A program made the position numbers and the translations under genes. Positions 1 through 9,482 of a DNA stretch of 25,510 nt are shown here, one piece after another. The DNA is from Pinguiococcus pyrenoidosus. Its lineage: Eukaryota; Sar; Pinguiophyceae; Pinguiochrysidales; Pinguiochrysidaceae. The stretch is from NCBI GenBank assembly GCA_019677205.1, contig JAAMXY010001440.1:8782-34291 (forward strand), read 5' to 3'. Below the pieces are notes generated by a model. That model did not search any database and was not told the origin of the DNA. It saw only the letters and a list, made by a program, of their open reading frames with translations. Within the stretch, counting starts at the first letter, position 1. Every line of letters starts with the position of its first letter.

Positions 1-51
1 GGACGAAGAGGCGACGACAGGGGCGAAGCTGTGGCATCTGTTGTCTGCGAG

Positions 52-58
52 TATAAAA
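52..58 (+). promoter_or_regulatory. TATA-like box upstream of the polymerase delta gene
   Basis: TATAAAA lies about 220 nt before the likely ATG at 279. It is a perfect match to the core TATA element and sits in an otherwise mixed-composition leader. Its distance allows a 5' UTR of roughly 190 nt. Functional use is an inference, because many protist promoters lack TATA. Confidence 0.35.
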
Positions 59-174
59 CTATTATCGCTTTCGCACCAAATCACAAGCCAAAAATAAAAG
101 CCAAACCTCAAAACTCGCCAAGATCGATAAAGACGAATATCCATTTCGCTCGTGTTTGGTGTTTCGCTTCACGA

Positions 175-188
175 TTTTGGCGCGCAAA
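175..188. promoter_or_regulatory. E2F-like site upstream of polymerase delta
   Basis: The 14-mer TTTTGGCGCGCAAA contains the E2F/DP consensus TTTSSCGC and is nearly palindromic. It lies about 91 nt upstream of the ATG of the DNA polymerase delta gene, a classic S-phase E2F target in animals and plants. The match is seen directly. Regulation by E2F is inference, because the 8-mer core occurs by chance a few times in 25 kb. Confidence 0.5.
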
Positions 189-278
189 TGCTCGAATCCA
201 GTTTTAAAGCTTCGAAAAGCGCGTTGACCGCTTTCCGTGAGCGAAGCTTCGGCCGCGCGCCTGCACGGCCCCACCAGC

Positions 279-3200
279 ATGAGTAGTTTCGAAGAGGACC
301 TCGCTCTCATGGAGCAGATGGAGGCGGAGGCGATGGAAGAAGAGGCGGAGCAGCTGGGCGCGCTGGAAGACGCCAACCCGACGCCTGCCGCGGACGCGTC
401 CACCTTTCTGGCCGCCGATCCGCGCTGGATTCGACCTCCGGCTCCGCCGCTGGACGCGACTACGGATGCGGTGGTGTTCCAGTGGATCGACGTGGCCATG
501 TGCGACGGAGACGCGCTCCAAAGCAACCCCTGCGCCGGCAAGGAAGTGGTGGGCGCCACCTCGGGGCCAGTGCCCATCTTGCGCCTGTTCGGCGTGACCG
601 AGAGCGGCAACAGCGTGTGCGCGCAGATCCATGGCTTCACGCCCTACTTTTTCGCCAGTCTGCCGGAGCGCTATCCCGCGACGGAAGAGCAGCGCGAAGA
701 GCTCATGCGCGACCTGAATCGCCAGGTGGAGGCCCGCGGCGGCGTCGCAGTGGCCGGCATCGAGCTCGTGCATGGCAAGCAGAGCCTCATGGGCTACTAC
801 GGCGACAAGAAAGCCAACTTCCTCAAGGTCTACACGTCGCTGCCGTCGTATGTGACCAAGACGCGGAAGCTGCTGGAAGGCGGCGTCAACCTGCCCGGGC
901 ACGGGCTTTACGAGGCAACCACGTTCGAGTCCAACGTCAAGTACGTCCTGCGCTTCATGATCGACTGCGACATCAGCGGCGCAAACTGGGTCGAGGTCCC
1001 CGCCGGCACCTACCGCGTACGCGCTGGAGCGGAGAAGCGCTCCCACTGTCAGTATGAGGTGGACGTGTTTTTCAACGAGCTCGTGTCCCACCAGGCCATC
1101 GGCGCGTGGCAGAAGATTGCTCCCCTGCGGACGCTCTCGATCGACATCGAGTGCGAAGGCCGCAAGGGCCACTTCCCGGAAGCAGACCATGACCCGGTCA
1201 TTCAGATTGCCTGCGTCCTGCAGGAGCAAGGCAAGGCGCAGCCGACCGTGCGCGCCATCTTCACCCTCGACACGTGCTTGCCGATCATCGGCGCGCATGT
1301 CATCACCAGCGACACCGAGTCCGACCTCCTCATGAAGTTCCATGCCTTCCTCAGGGCGACCGATCCGGACATCCTCACCGGGTACAACATACAGAAGTTC
1401 GACTTCACGTATCTCCTGGATCGTGCGGCGGTCCTGCTGAAGAAGCGATGCAACAGCGCGCTCCAAGGTTTTCCGTACTGGGATCGGGTCCGCAATCGGA
1501 GGACCAAGTACACGTCCCGGCAGTTTCAGTCGGCTGCCTATGGCAAGTCGGATCTCATCGACTTTGACCTGTCGGGCCTCGTGGTGCTCGACCTCTACCC
1601 GTACGTCAAGCGAAACTACAAGCTCAGCAGCTACTCGCTGAACTCCGTCTCTGCCGAGTTCCTGGGCCAGCAGAAGGAAGACGTGCATCACTCCATAATC
1701 TCCGATCTGCAGCATGGCAGTGACGAGGACCGACGACGCCTGGCGGTCTACTGCCTGAAGGATGCTTGGCTCCCCATCAGGCTCATCGACAAGCTCAGCA
1801 TCCTCATCAACACCATTGAGATGGCGCGCGTGACGGGAGTCCCGATCGACTACCTGCTGGGCCGGGGGCAGCAGATCAAAGTCTACAGCATGCTTCTCAG
1901 GAAGTGCAGATCGGTCGACCTGCTCATCCCCAACCTCCGGAGGCAACCCGCGGACGCCACGTACGAGGGCGCGACGGTCATCGAGCCGATCCGCAAGTTC
2001 TACCAGGAGCCAGTTGCGACGCTGGACTTTGCTTCGCTGTACCCGAGCATCATGCAAGCATGGAATCTCTGCTACAGCACTCTCATCACGCCCCAGGCGG
2101 CCATGCAGATGGACGACGAGGACTACGAGAAGAGCCCCTGCGGCTTCTACTTCCTGCGGCGGGAAAAGAGGAAGGGCATCCTCCCCGAGATCCTCGAGGA
2201 GCTCCTGGGGGCCCGGAAGCGGGCGAAGAAGGACATGAAGAACGCCACGGATGCCTTCGAGAAAGCCGTGCAGAATGGACGACAGCTCGCGCTGAAGGTC
2301 AGCGCCAACTCCGTGTACGGCTTCACCGGCGCCACGGTTGGGCAGCTGCCTTGCCTGGAGATCGCGTCCAGCGTCACCAGCTACGGCCGGGAGCTGCTAT
2401 TGCAGACGAGGAGCCTCGTGGAGGCTCACTACACCAAGGCGAACGGCTACCAGCACGACGCCGTCGTCGTGTACGGCGACACCGACTCCGTCATGGTCAA
2501 CTTTGGAGTCGCCACCGTTGCCGAGGCGATGCCCCTCGCGGAAGACGCCGCTGAGCGAGTTAGCAAGCAGTTCAAGCGCCCCATTCTGCTGGAATTCGAG
2601 AAGGTGTACTTCCCCTACCTGCTCATGAACAAGAAGCGGTACGCCGGCCTGATGTGGACGTCGCCGGACAAGTACGACAAGATGGACATGAAAGGCCTCG
2701 AAACGGTGCGCCGCGACAACTGTGCAATGGTGCGGAAGACCGTGGACACCTGCCTGCGGAAGATTCTCATGGACCGGGACGTCCCCGGCGCCATTCAGTA
2801 CGCCAAAGGGGTCATCAGTCAGCTTCTGACGAACAAGCTTGACATCAGCATGCTGGTGATCACCAAGCAGCTCCAGAAGGAAGCCACGGACAGCGACTAC
2901 AAGAGCAGGCAGGCCCACGTCGAGCTGGCAGCCCGGCTGAAGCAGCGCGACGAAGGGTCCGCTCCGGTGCTCGGGGACCGCATTCCGTACGTCATCATTC
3001 AGGGCGCGAAAGGGGTTCCGATGTACGAGCGCGCGGAGGATCCCGTCTACGTCCTTGATCACAACTTGCCGATCGACACCGAGTACTACCTTAGGCAGCA
3101 GCTCGAGAACCCGTTGACGCGCCTGTTTGAGCCGATCATTGACAACACGCAGTCGCTGTTCGCCGGCGACCACACTCGAACCGTGTCTAAACTGACCCCC

Positions 3201-3624
3201 ACCGCGCGGGCGGGATCCATCATGATGTTTGCGGTGAAGAAGAAGCAGTGCCTCGGCTGCAAGACTCCCATCACTGACAAGAAGGAGACGCTCTGCAAGC
3301 ACTGCCGGGGCCGTGAAGGGGAAATCTACGCCGCGAAGCTCTTCGCTTTGCGTCGCTGCGAGATCGAGTTTAGCAAGCTGTGGACCCAGTGCCAAAACTG
3401 TCAAGGGTCGATCCAACAAGACGTGATCTGCAGTAACCGGTGCGTTTCATGGGCTCGACGAATGCTTGGCATCGACACCACGTGACTCTCTAACCGTTCA
3501 CCCCCCTAACCCCCCTCTGTTGGTTTCTCTCTTCCTTAGGGACTGTCCGATCTTTTACAAGCGCACCATGGCCAAGAAGGATCTCCGCCAGGCACAGAAT
3601 GCAGTGGATGCCTTTGCCTGGTAG
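279..3624 (+). CDS. POLD1: DNA polymerase delta catalytic subunit (two exons)
   Basis: This is the replicative B-family polymerase that extends primers on the lagging strand and proofreads 3' to 5'. Exon 1 is 279-3439 and exon 2 is 3540-3624, giving about 1081 aa, the usual size. The earlier in-frame codon at 237 is GTG, so I chose the ATG at 279. Exonuclease motifs are seen: DIE at D289/E291, Exo II N370..D375, and Exo III Y491..D495. Polymerase motifs follow: DFASLYPSIM (D583, S586-M592), the KxxxNSxYG block, and YGDTDS at 732-737. CysA is C991/C994/C1006/C1009. CysB, the [4Fe-4S] site that binds accessory subunits, begins C1038/C1041/C1051. Its last cysteine is in exon 2: CG|G joins to restore SNRDCPIFY, followed by a typical C-terminus ending AFAW. 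Unspliced, the frame runs to 3485 with an unrelated tail. Identification is certain from motifs, and the intron is strongly supported. Confidence 0.97.
3440..3539 (+). other. Intron in POLD1 splitting the CysB iron-sulfur motif
   Basis: The donor is GTGCGTTT and the acceptor TTCCTTAG after a pyrimidine-rich tract. Removing these 100 nt joins codons for S-N-R to D-C-P-I-F-Y, the conserved end of polymerase delta. Retention gives a stop at 3483-3485 instead. Confidence 0.92.
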
Positions 3625-3758
3625 AAAGCAAGTTGACCACTTGCGAAGAAGACCGCAGCAGACGGTCCTTCAAAAAGCGCATTCCTTTTTCGCCCACCCA
3701 TCACCCTTCTGTCACCTGCAATCCACACTGCGTCGTCGAGTCACGCGCGTCTTGGTAA

Positions 3759-5411
3759 CTACATCTCAAAATTGTACTCCGGCACGCCGAGCCTGTACAC
3801 GTATCGGAGGTGACTGAAGAGAGCCCACAGCAACGACGGCGCCTGCGCGGGGACGCATCCGTGTTTCTTGCACACTTCCATGAAGTGGGGGTAGAAGTCC
3901 GTGTAGTGGGACGAGTTCAGCCCCGGGCACACGTGATGCAGGGACTGCACGTTGAGGCCGCCCGTGCAGACCCGCGCCAAGTTGGAGCTTCCTCCGTAGT
4001 CCATCGAGGTCCGCGCCTGGCGCTTGAAGAAGTCCGGCTCGTCCAACACTTCTGGGCTCTGCGTCTCGTACTGCACGTGGCTGACCTGCGTGACCGTCAT
4101 GAAGCACAAGCTGCTCACGATGTGCGGCAGCGTGGCGAACGCCAGCGCCTTCGACAGGCTCTGGGGAAACAGGAAGAAAGGAAGCAGCAGCACTGCCACC
4201 GCCCAAAGCCACAGGACCAAGTCAAGCACGACCCTCTCGTAATGATAGCCGCCACGCGTGAGCGCGCCAGTGATGCGCATGACGGCCAGCTCTGTCGGGC
4301 CATTGCCGTCGTGAGTGGGCGTCGGCGTGTCCTTGTGGCTGCCCAAGTAGTACTTGGACATGCCGGCGGCTCCGTAGATCTGGTGCTCCGCCAGTGGCCA
4401 CAGCAGAAACTTGAAGGGGTGCACCACGCTCATCATGAAGGTGGACAAGGTGAAGGCCAACGTGTGCCACAGCAGGTTCCCGACGCCGGAGAATTTCCCG
4501 TCATGGGCAACCCTGGGGTGCCACCTACTGAACGGCATGTGATGTACATCGGCGTCGCGGGCCACATGGTTGGTCTCCTGGTGGTGGCTGACCACGTGCT
4601 GCATGTACCACGTGGAGGTGGTGTAGAACAGCGGAGAGCTCAGCATGAGCGCCAGCTCGTTCAGCACCGGAATCTTGGACACGGCGAAGTGAGAACCGTC
4701 GTGCGCCATGTTGGTCATGAGCAGCCACGCAGAGAGGGGCAGCGCGAGCAGTGCCCAGCTTTCTCCCGAGGCCCAGCCACGCCAGGCCATCACGTATATC
4801 CCGAAGACCGCCGCCATGAGTAGAAGGTGACTCCACTTGGCCTTGTGCGCCCCCTTCGGCTTTCCCTTAAAGTAGCGCTTTGCCGCTTCGCGCAAGTCCT
4901 CGTGGAAGGCGCTGGGGTCGGCGCTGACATGCTCTCCGCTTTGGTTCACGGCGTACTTGGCCAGCACGCGCCGGGGTTCGTCAAACAAGTGGTAGGACTC
5001 GAACAAGTTGGTGCAGTCGATCCCTTTGCCTAGCAAGATGGCCACGCGGCCTCCGGGATGCTTGTCGACGAAGGCCGCCAGATCGTAGTCGTTCCCATGG
5101 ATGCGCCACAGGTGGCTGGGAATCGGTGCACTGGCATCCGCCTTGTGCTGCCCCAAGCTTGGACTCTTTCAGACGAGGAAAGACAAGAGCGAAAAGCGTC
5201 GTGAACGTCTGCTTTCGACTCCGGGAACTGCCGAGAGCCCCCGCAAAACCAAACGAGGCATCCCACAGACCACAAGGGATCCTTCTGACATGCGAAAGAA
5301 GGGGGAAAAAGCTCCCACCTCACGCTTCCGCTTCTCCGCGGCCGCTGCGGCAGCGATGGCATCGGCCCCATCTTTGACTTCGAGCTGTGCTCGAAACGGC
5401 GCTTTCTCCAT
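3759..5411 (-). CDS. Cytochrome b5-fused front-end fatty acyl desaturase (two exons)
   Basis: This membrane di-iron enzyme introduces a double bond between an existing one and the carboxyl end of polyunsaturated fatty acids, acting at the ER. In the main exon, from codon L (TTG) at 5156, the N-terminal cytochrome b5 domain has heme motif HPGG at residues 33-36 and partner H56. The histidine boxes are HDGSH (152-156), HHQETNH (191-197) and QSLHH (404-408). The glutamine in the third box marks the front-end (delta-4/5/6/8) class. Several hydrophobic segments lie between boxes. The main exon has no ATG before the b5 domain. I infer exon 1 at 5411-5319 (ATG in good context, MEKAPF...) with donor GAG|GTGGGA, then exon 2 at 5165-3759 after acceptor GAAAG. 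The phases agree and give about 499 aa. Regiospecificity cannot be read from sequence. It converges on POLD1 with a 134-bp spacer. Confidence 0.93.
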
Positions 5412-5975
5412 CTTGGCTACGGATGTAACGATCTCGTCTCTGGGCGCCACGTGGTTAGGGAACCGACGGCGGCCATAAGACGCTTCGTACTTGCTCACCT
5501 TCCCAAGCAAATCAGCGGAGATGGGTTGCGCGCATGGGACAGCGAACGGCGAAGCTGCTGTTGTATCCGGCTCGCTGCTCTGAATGGCCGGCTGCGACCG
5601 CTGGCTGCCGGACCCTTTTTTCCCGCTTCCCGCCGGTGAACAAACGGACACCGGTGATTGAGCGGGAACCCTCTTCTTCTGTCCCTCTTCTTCATTTTCA
5701 ATTGATTTGAACTCATCCATCCATCCATCCATCCTTCTTGACTTGATTCCTCGGGATCTCTGGACTTCACGGCAGCCTTTCCTCATAGATTCCCTCAGGA
5801 GAGGAGGGCCTTGGCCCTCTCTGCATCTGTTCCCACACACCATCGGGAAGAAGACGCCCGCGACGGTCCCTCTTCGTCCTTGCGGACAGAAGGACACGTT
5901 TGGCAGCCGAGGATGGTGGGTGACAGAGGCGGCAGCCGATCTGCGGCGCGGCAAGCGGACTCCCTGGAATCTACC
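5412..5975. other. Divergent spacer between desaturase and SEC6
   Basis: These 564 bp presumably hold both promoters. I see a (CATC)5 microsatellite at 5714-5733 and a tandem E2F-like doublet TTTCCCGC/TTCCCGCC at 5619-5634. There is no clear TATA box. Open frames here have no recognisable content. The frame upstream of the proposed desaturase ATG stays open, so a longer N-terminus is possible. Confidence 0.5.
5714..5733. repeat. (CATC)5 microsatellite
   Basis: Five perfect tandem copies of the 4-mer CATC lie in the desaturase/SEC6 spacer. A shadow open frame on the - strand reads them as a Met-Asp-Gly-Trp repeat, which I regard as meaningless. Confidence 0.9.
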
Positions 5976-8900
5976 ATGCGCCAGCTGCAGCTCGAGGCGG
6001 AGAGCACAGCCAGGTCTTTTGGGAGCGACGCTGAGATCCTCCGGATACCCAGACTGATGCTTCTGTCATGTGCCGGTCTCGCTTTGAAGGAGGAAAGTGT
6101 ACAAGAAGTTCAGCACGCCGCATGAGCTGGAGACGCTGGACGCGTTCCGCGACACCTGCGTCCACGACCTGGAGATCCTCAAGATGCAGCTGACGAGCGT
6201 CGTGCAGGCCAAGCTCGATGGGGTACGATCCGACTTCATCTCCGCCTCTTTCTCCCGCCGCCGCACTTCACCGCCTCCACCCCCAGCGCCAAGCAGACGA
6301 TACAGACCTTTTCTGGTGTCTACCGCAGCAGTGTTCACATCGCTTGTCTCTCCTCAGGTCAAGAGCGCGACGGATTTCATTGCCGAAGGCCAAAGTCGCC
6401 TGACCAATCTGCGCCAGGAGTTTGGTGAGCTGCGACGCCTGTGTGCGGATACCAGCGATCTGCTGGGCGCGCTGCCGCGCGTGAAGGCCGTGAGCGTTGC
6501 GCAGCGGAACCTGCTGGGTACCATTGAGCAAGTGGAGTTCTTCACTCTGATTCCGCTGCGGGTAGAGCGCCTGAAGAAGCTGCTGGAGGAGCAGCCGACG
6601 CATCTACCTGCGATATACAAGGAGAGTCAGCAGCTTGAGATCTGGAGGGACGAACTGTTGCGAGAAGTGCGCCACATGCGGCGCCAGACGGCCAAGGAGA
6701 TCGGCGCGGTCGCCACCATCAAGAAGCGCGCGACGACCAGCGCCACTTACACAGAAGCCGATTGCGACAAGATCATGCAGGTGAGCCGCATCTCTGCACC
6801 GCGTAAGATGATGCCGTTCGTTGCCAATGGCCGATGCTTAGAAGTACCCGATCTCCAAAGGCGCTGGCGGGTCACTTTGCGCAGGTGCTGGAGCTGAGCG
6901 CCACTATTCGCAAAACCATTCTGGGCCGAATGGCAGCCTTCTGGGAGCTGTTTGCCTCAGACCAGCGGGGCGTCCTCAACGCCACCATCGAAGCCATCGA
7001 GTTGCACATGAAGTACAAAAGCATGCGACTAGCGAGGGCCGGTCGGCTGGCCGAGTCAGAGGAGGTAATCATGCACGCCGTCTTATAAATGGATCTTTCC
7101 GCAGCTCCAAGACCCGAAGAAGCAGCAGTGCGGCAGCGGGATTGGAGTAGCTTACGGGACAAGACCCTAATCGTTGCGAACGCCGCCTTCATGATATGCA
7201 GAGGGAGGATGCGGAAGTGTTGCAGGAGATCCTGAAGAGCGAAGACCTCCGCGCCGACGCTGCACAGCAGGTCGAGAAAGCCGTAGAGACGCGGTTGGTC
7301 ACTTGCTTTGCCAAGAGGTGCGTTCTACTCGCCGAAGCTACCAAGTCCCCACTGTTGCAGACGCTTCTTGCGACGTCTCAACAACCCTACCACGCGTAGG
7401 CACATGGAGATCGTGGACGAAGGAGAGAACAATCTCGTCACCGCAACGCTTGGTAGGTAGACCAGAGGGGGAGACGCTGAAGCATGCTGCATCGCCTGGA
7501 AAAAGCTGAGCAACCGTGACGTTGATGACGACGCTTTAGACGCTGCGAACGTCATGCTGCAGGATTTGTTGGTTGGCGTTCGCGAGATTCTGCCGCTGTT
7601 CTCGTCGGAGTTCGAGCTAAAGGGCGTGTTCAAGCAGAAGTGCGACAACTTCCTCCGCCTGAAGCTGCAGTCCTTCTACCAGGATCCGACGATCTTCCAG
7701 TCCCTCAGTCCCAAAGATGTGCTGAGCCTCATCGAGTGGCTGGAATACTACGAGGCGTTCTTGCTCAAACTGGACTTGGGCCTTCCCAGTCAGGACATTC
7801 GCGACGGCGCGGGACCCTTGATGCAGCGCTTTTTGGACCACGTGAGGGGCCACGTGATGCGCTGGTTCGAGAACATTAGCAAGCGAGAGCTGGAGTACGT
7901 GAACGACGCGGAAGGGCGACCCATCAGCGCTCAGCCCGAGGATACCTTGAACATCATCAACCTGCAGGTGAAGCTGGCGAAGGCGCGCCTGTCCGGCATC
8001 TACATCTCACAGGTCATCCGCGAGTGCATCATGATCCTGGACGAGGTGCGCCAGTCGGAGTTGGCCCTCCTGGGTCAGAAGTACCGCGAGATGGACCCCA
8101 TGGCGCTAAGTTGCAAGGTGAACGACTACCAGCGCATGCAGAATCTACTGGAGACGTTCTTCGAGAATGTCAGCGACGACCTCACCGATGTGGATCGAGA
8201 CGCGATGGAGCTCTTCATCGAAGAGACCACTACGGGCTACGTGCTGGGCGCACAGCAGATCCTCGACCTCATCGTTTCGCAGATCTATGGGGAGCTGGAC
8301 GCCGCGGAGGTCTACTCCGGTATCTTCCGGGAGGCCTGGCAGCAGGGCGACGATGGCTGCGTAGACACCATCTTTGCCACGCTTGAGGACTACTTCGAGA
8401 ACGTCATCAAGGTTTGCGGACAACACACTCATGTCCAGTTTTCACCCCAGGGCGATTGACAGACCCTGGCGCGTTCTCGCCTTGACACGCAGATCACGCC
8501 GTACTCGTTCAACCAAGCCGTCCTGAAATGCTTGGATCGCTTCCTCATCGTCTACGTGGAGAAGTTTTTGGAGAAGCGGCGGAAGGCGTCGTTCCAGGAC
8601 GTTCAAGCTGCGGCGAACCAGGTTTCCGCCTCTCCATTCACCCGAGTCCTTGCGCTTGAAGAGACGCTAACACATGGTGTCATCTTTCTGCAGATGCGTG
8701 CGGACCTGAGAGACGCTGTGGACTTCTTCAAGAAGTACGAGAGCAGCCTGATGGACGCCGGTCTTCGCGGCGGCGCGGAAGCGATTCCGCTGTACCTCAA
8801 AGTGATCGGGGACTTCGCAGACCTGCTTGATACGGAGGTGCCCATGATACCACCGCCGTCCAGCGCCAGCGCCAGCGCCAGCGCCAGCGCGGGTCGTCCC

Positions 8901-9324
8901 GGGTCGGAAGTGTTCGAGTTGTCCATGGAGTTCCGGGCTACCTACGAGAAGGTGCTTCGCGCATTTCAGTCGCAGGTGCGCACGATGGCGCCACTCAACG
9001 TATCTCAATCGGGCCACTCGTTTCACAAGTAAACTCCGACAGGGACCGGGCGTGGTGATGCATGTGCTGGACATGCGTAACCTGAGCTACGACAGAAACA
9101 CCATGGCGTACATTGAAGAGGAGGTCCAGAAGAGCTCGGAGCCCTTCATCAGGCAGCAGCAGAGCAAGTTTTCCCTGCCACACATTCAAGAAGGGGTGAG
9201 CGAGATGAAGCATCCCGACAAAAAGACGCCGCGGATCAAGAAGTCCTTCGGGACGCGGCCCAGCCTCAACGTCCGCGAATTCGACGTCTTCCGAAGAGGC
9301 GAGCGAAAAGAGAAGGAAGGCTGA
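5976..9324 (+). CDS. SEC6: Exocyst complex component Sec6 (EXOC3), 11 exons
   Basis: Sec6 is a helical-rod subunit of the octameric exocyst that tethers secretory vesicles to the plasma membrane. Proposed exons: 5976-6013, 6090-6222, 6358-6780, 6885-7064, 7105-7146, 7202-7317, 7400-7452, 7540-8411, 8463-8621, 8694-8975 and 9043-9324. All phases agree, giving about 859 aa, somewhat longer than the usual 750-800. Family signatures include the N-terminal coiled region, RHMEIV (human RHLEII), the stretch around 7740-8410 (SGIYISQVIRECIMILDE, then TLEDYFENVIK) and YVEKFLEKR with VIGDFADLLD. Introns at 6223-6357 and 8622-8693 are multiples of three without stops and read through if retained. The most certain part is 7540-8975. 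The least certain are exon 1 (weak donor GTCTTT) and the small exons at 7105-7317. A (CAGCGC)5 repeat codes for SASASASASA near the C-terminus. Confidence 0.88.
8861..8890 (+). repeat. (CAGCGC)5 coding microsatellite in SEC6
   Basis: Five perfect hexamers encode alternating Ser-Ala in SEC6 exon 10. They probably form a flexible linker between helical bundles and may vary in length between strains. Confidence 0.9.
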
Positions 9325-9409
9325 CGCAGTCGGCAATGATGGCCGGAAGGCGCTGCTGCGCATGTGCAGACCAGAGAAGGATTTCGTTTCTAAGCTGTTG
9401 TGGCTTCTC

Positions 9410-9445
9410 GTTCGACGATGCGTTAACGTTCGACGATGCGTTAAC
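9410..9445. repeat. Tandem 18-bp direct repeat
   Basis: GTTCGACGATGCGTTAAC occurs twice, perfectly, head to tail, in the 158-bp spacer where SEC6 and the gene on the opposite strand converge. Each copy ends in the palindrome GTTAAC. The position would put it in overlapping 3' UTRs. No function is known. Confidence 0.92.
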
Positions 9446-9482
9446 GGCGACGGGCCGCGTCAGCAAGACAGCGCCCATGGAT

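Noticed and set aside
204-2057. 617-aa open frame on - opposite polymerase delta
   Set aside because: It lies fully antisense to the conserved POLD1 exon, has no recognisable motif, and is the expected mirror of GC-rich codon bias.
2397-3419. 340-aa open frame on - opposite the POLD1 C-terminal half
   Set aside because: Antisense shadow of conserved coding sequence, with Val/Leu/Arg-rich composition typical of a complement frame.
3810-4823. 337-aa open frame on + opposite the desaturase
   Set aside because: It overlaps the desaturase histidine boxes on the other strand and contains no domain features.
5169-5954. 261-aa open frame on - upstream of the desaturase
   Set aside because: Only its last part (from MEKAPF at 5411) is plausible as exon 1. 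The rest contains a microsatellite translation and looks like leader sequence.
7453-7539. Possible 12- to 30-nt introns or stop readthrough at the in-frame TAG around 7456-7461 in SEC6
   Set aside because: An 87-nt intron with acceptor GCTTTAG removes the stop in correct phase and restores a sequence comparable to human RHLEII and what follows, so unusual mechanisms are not needed.
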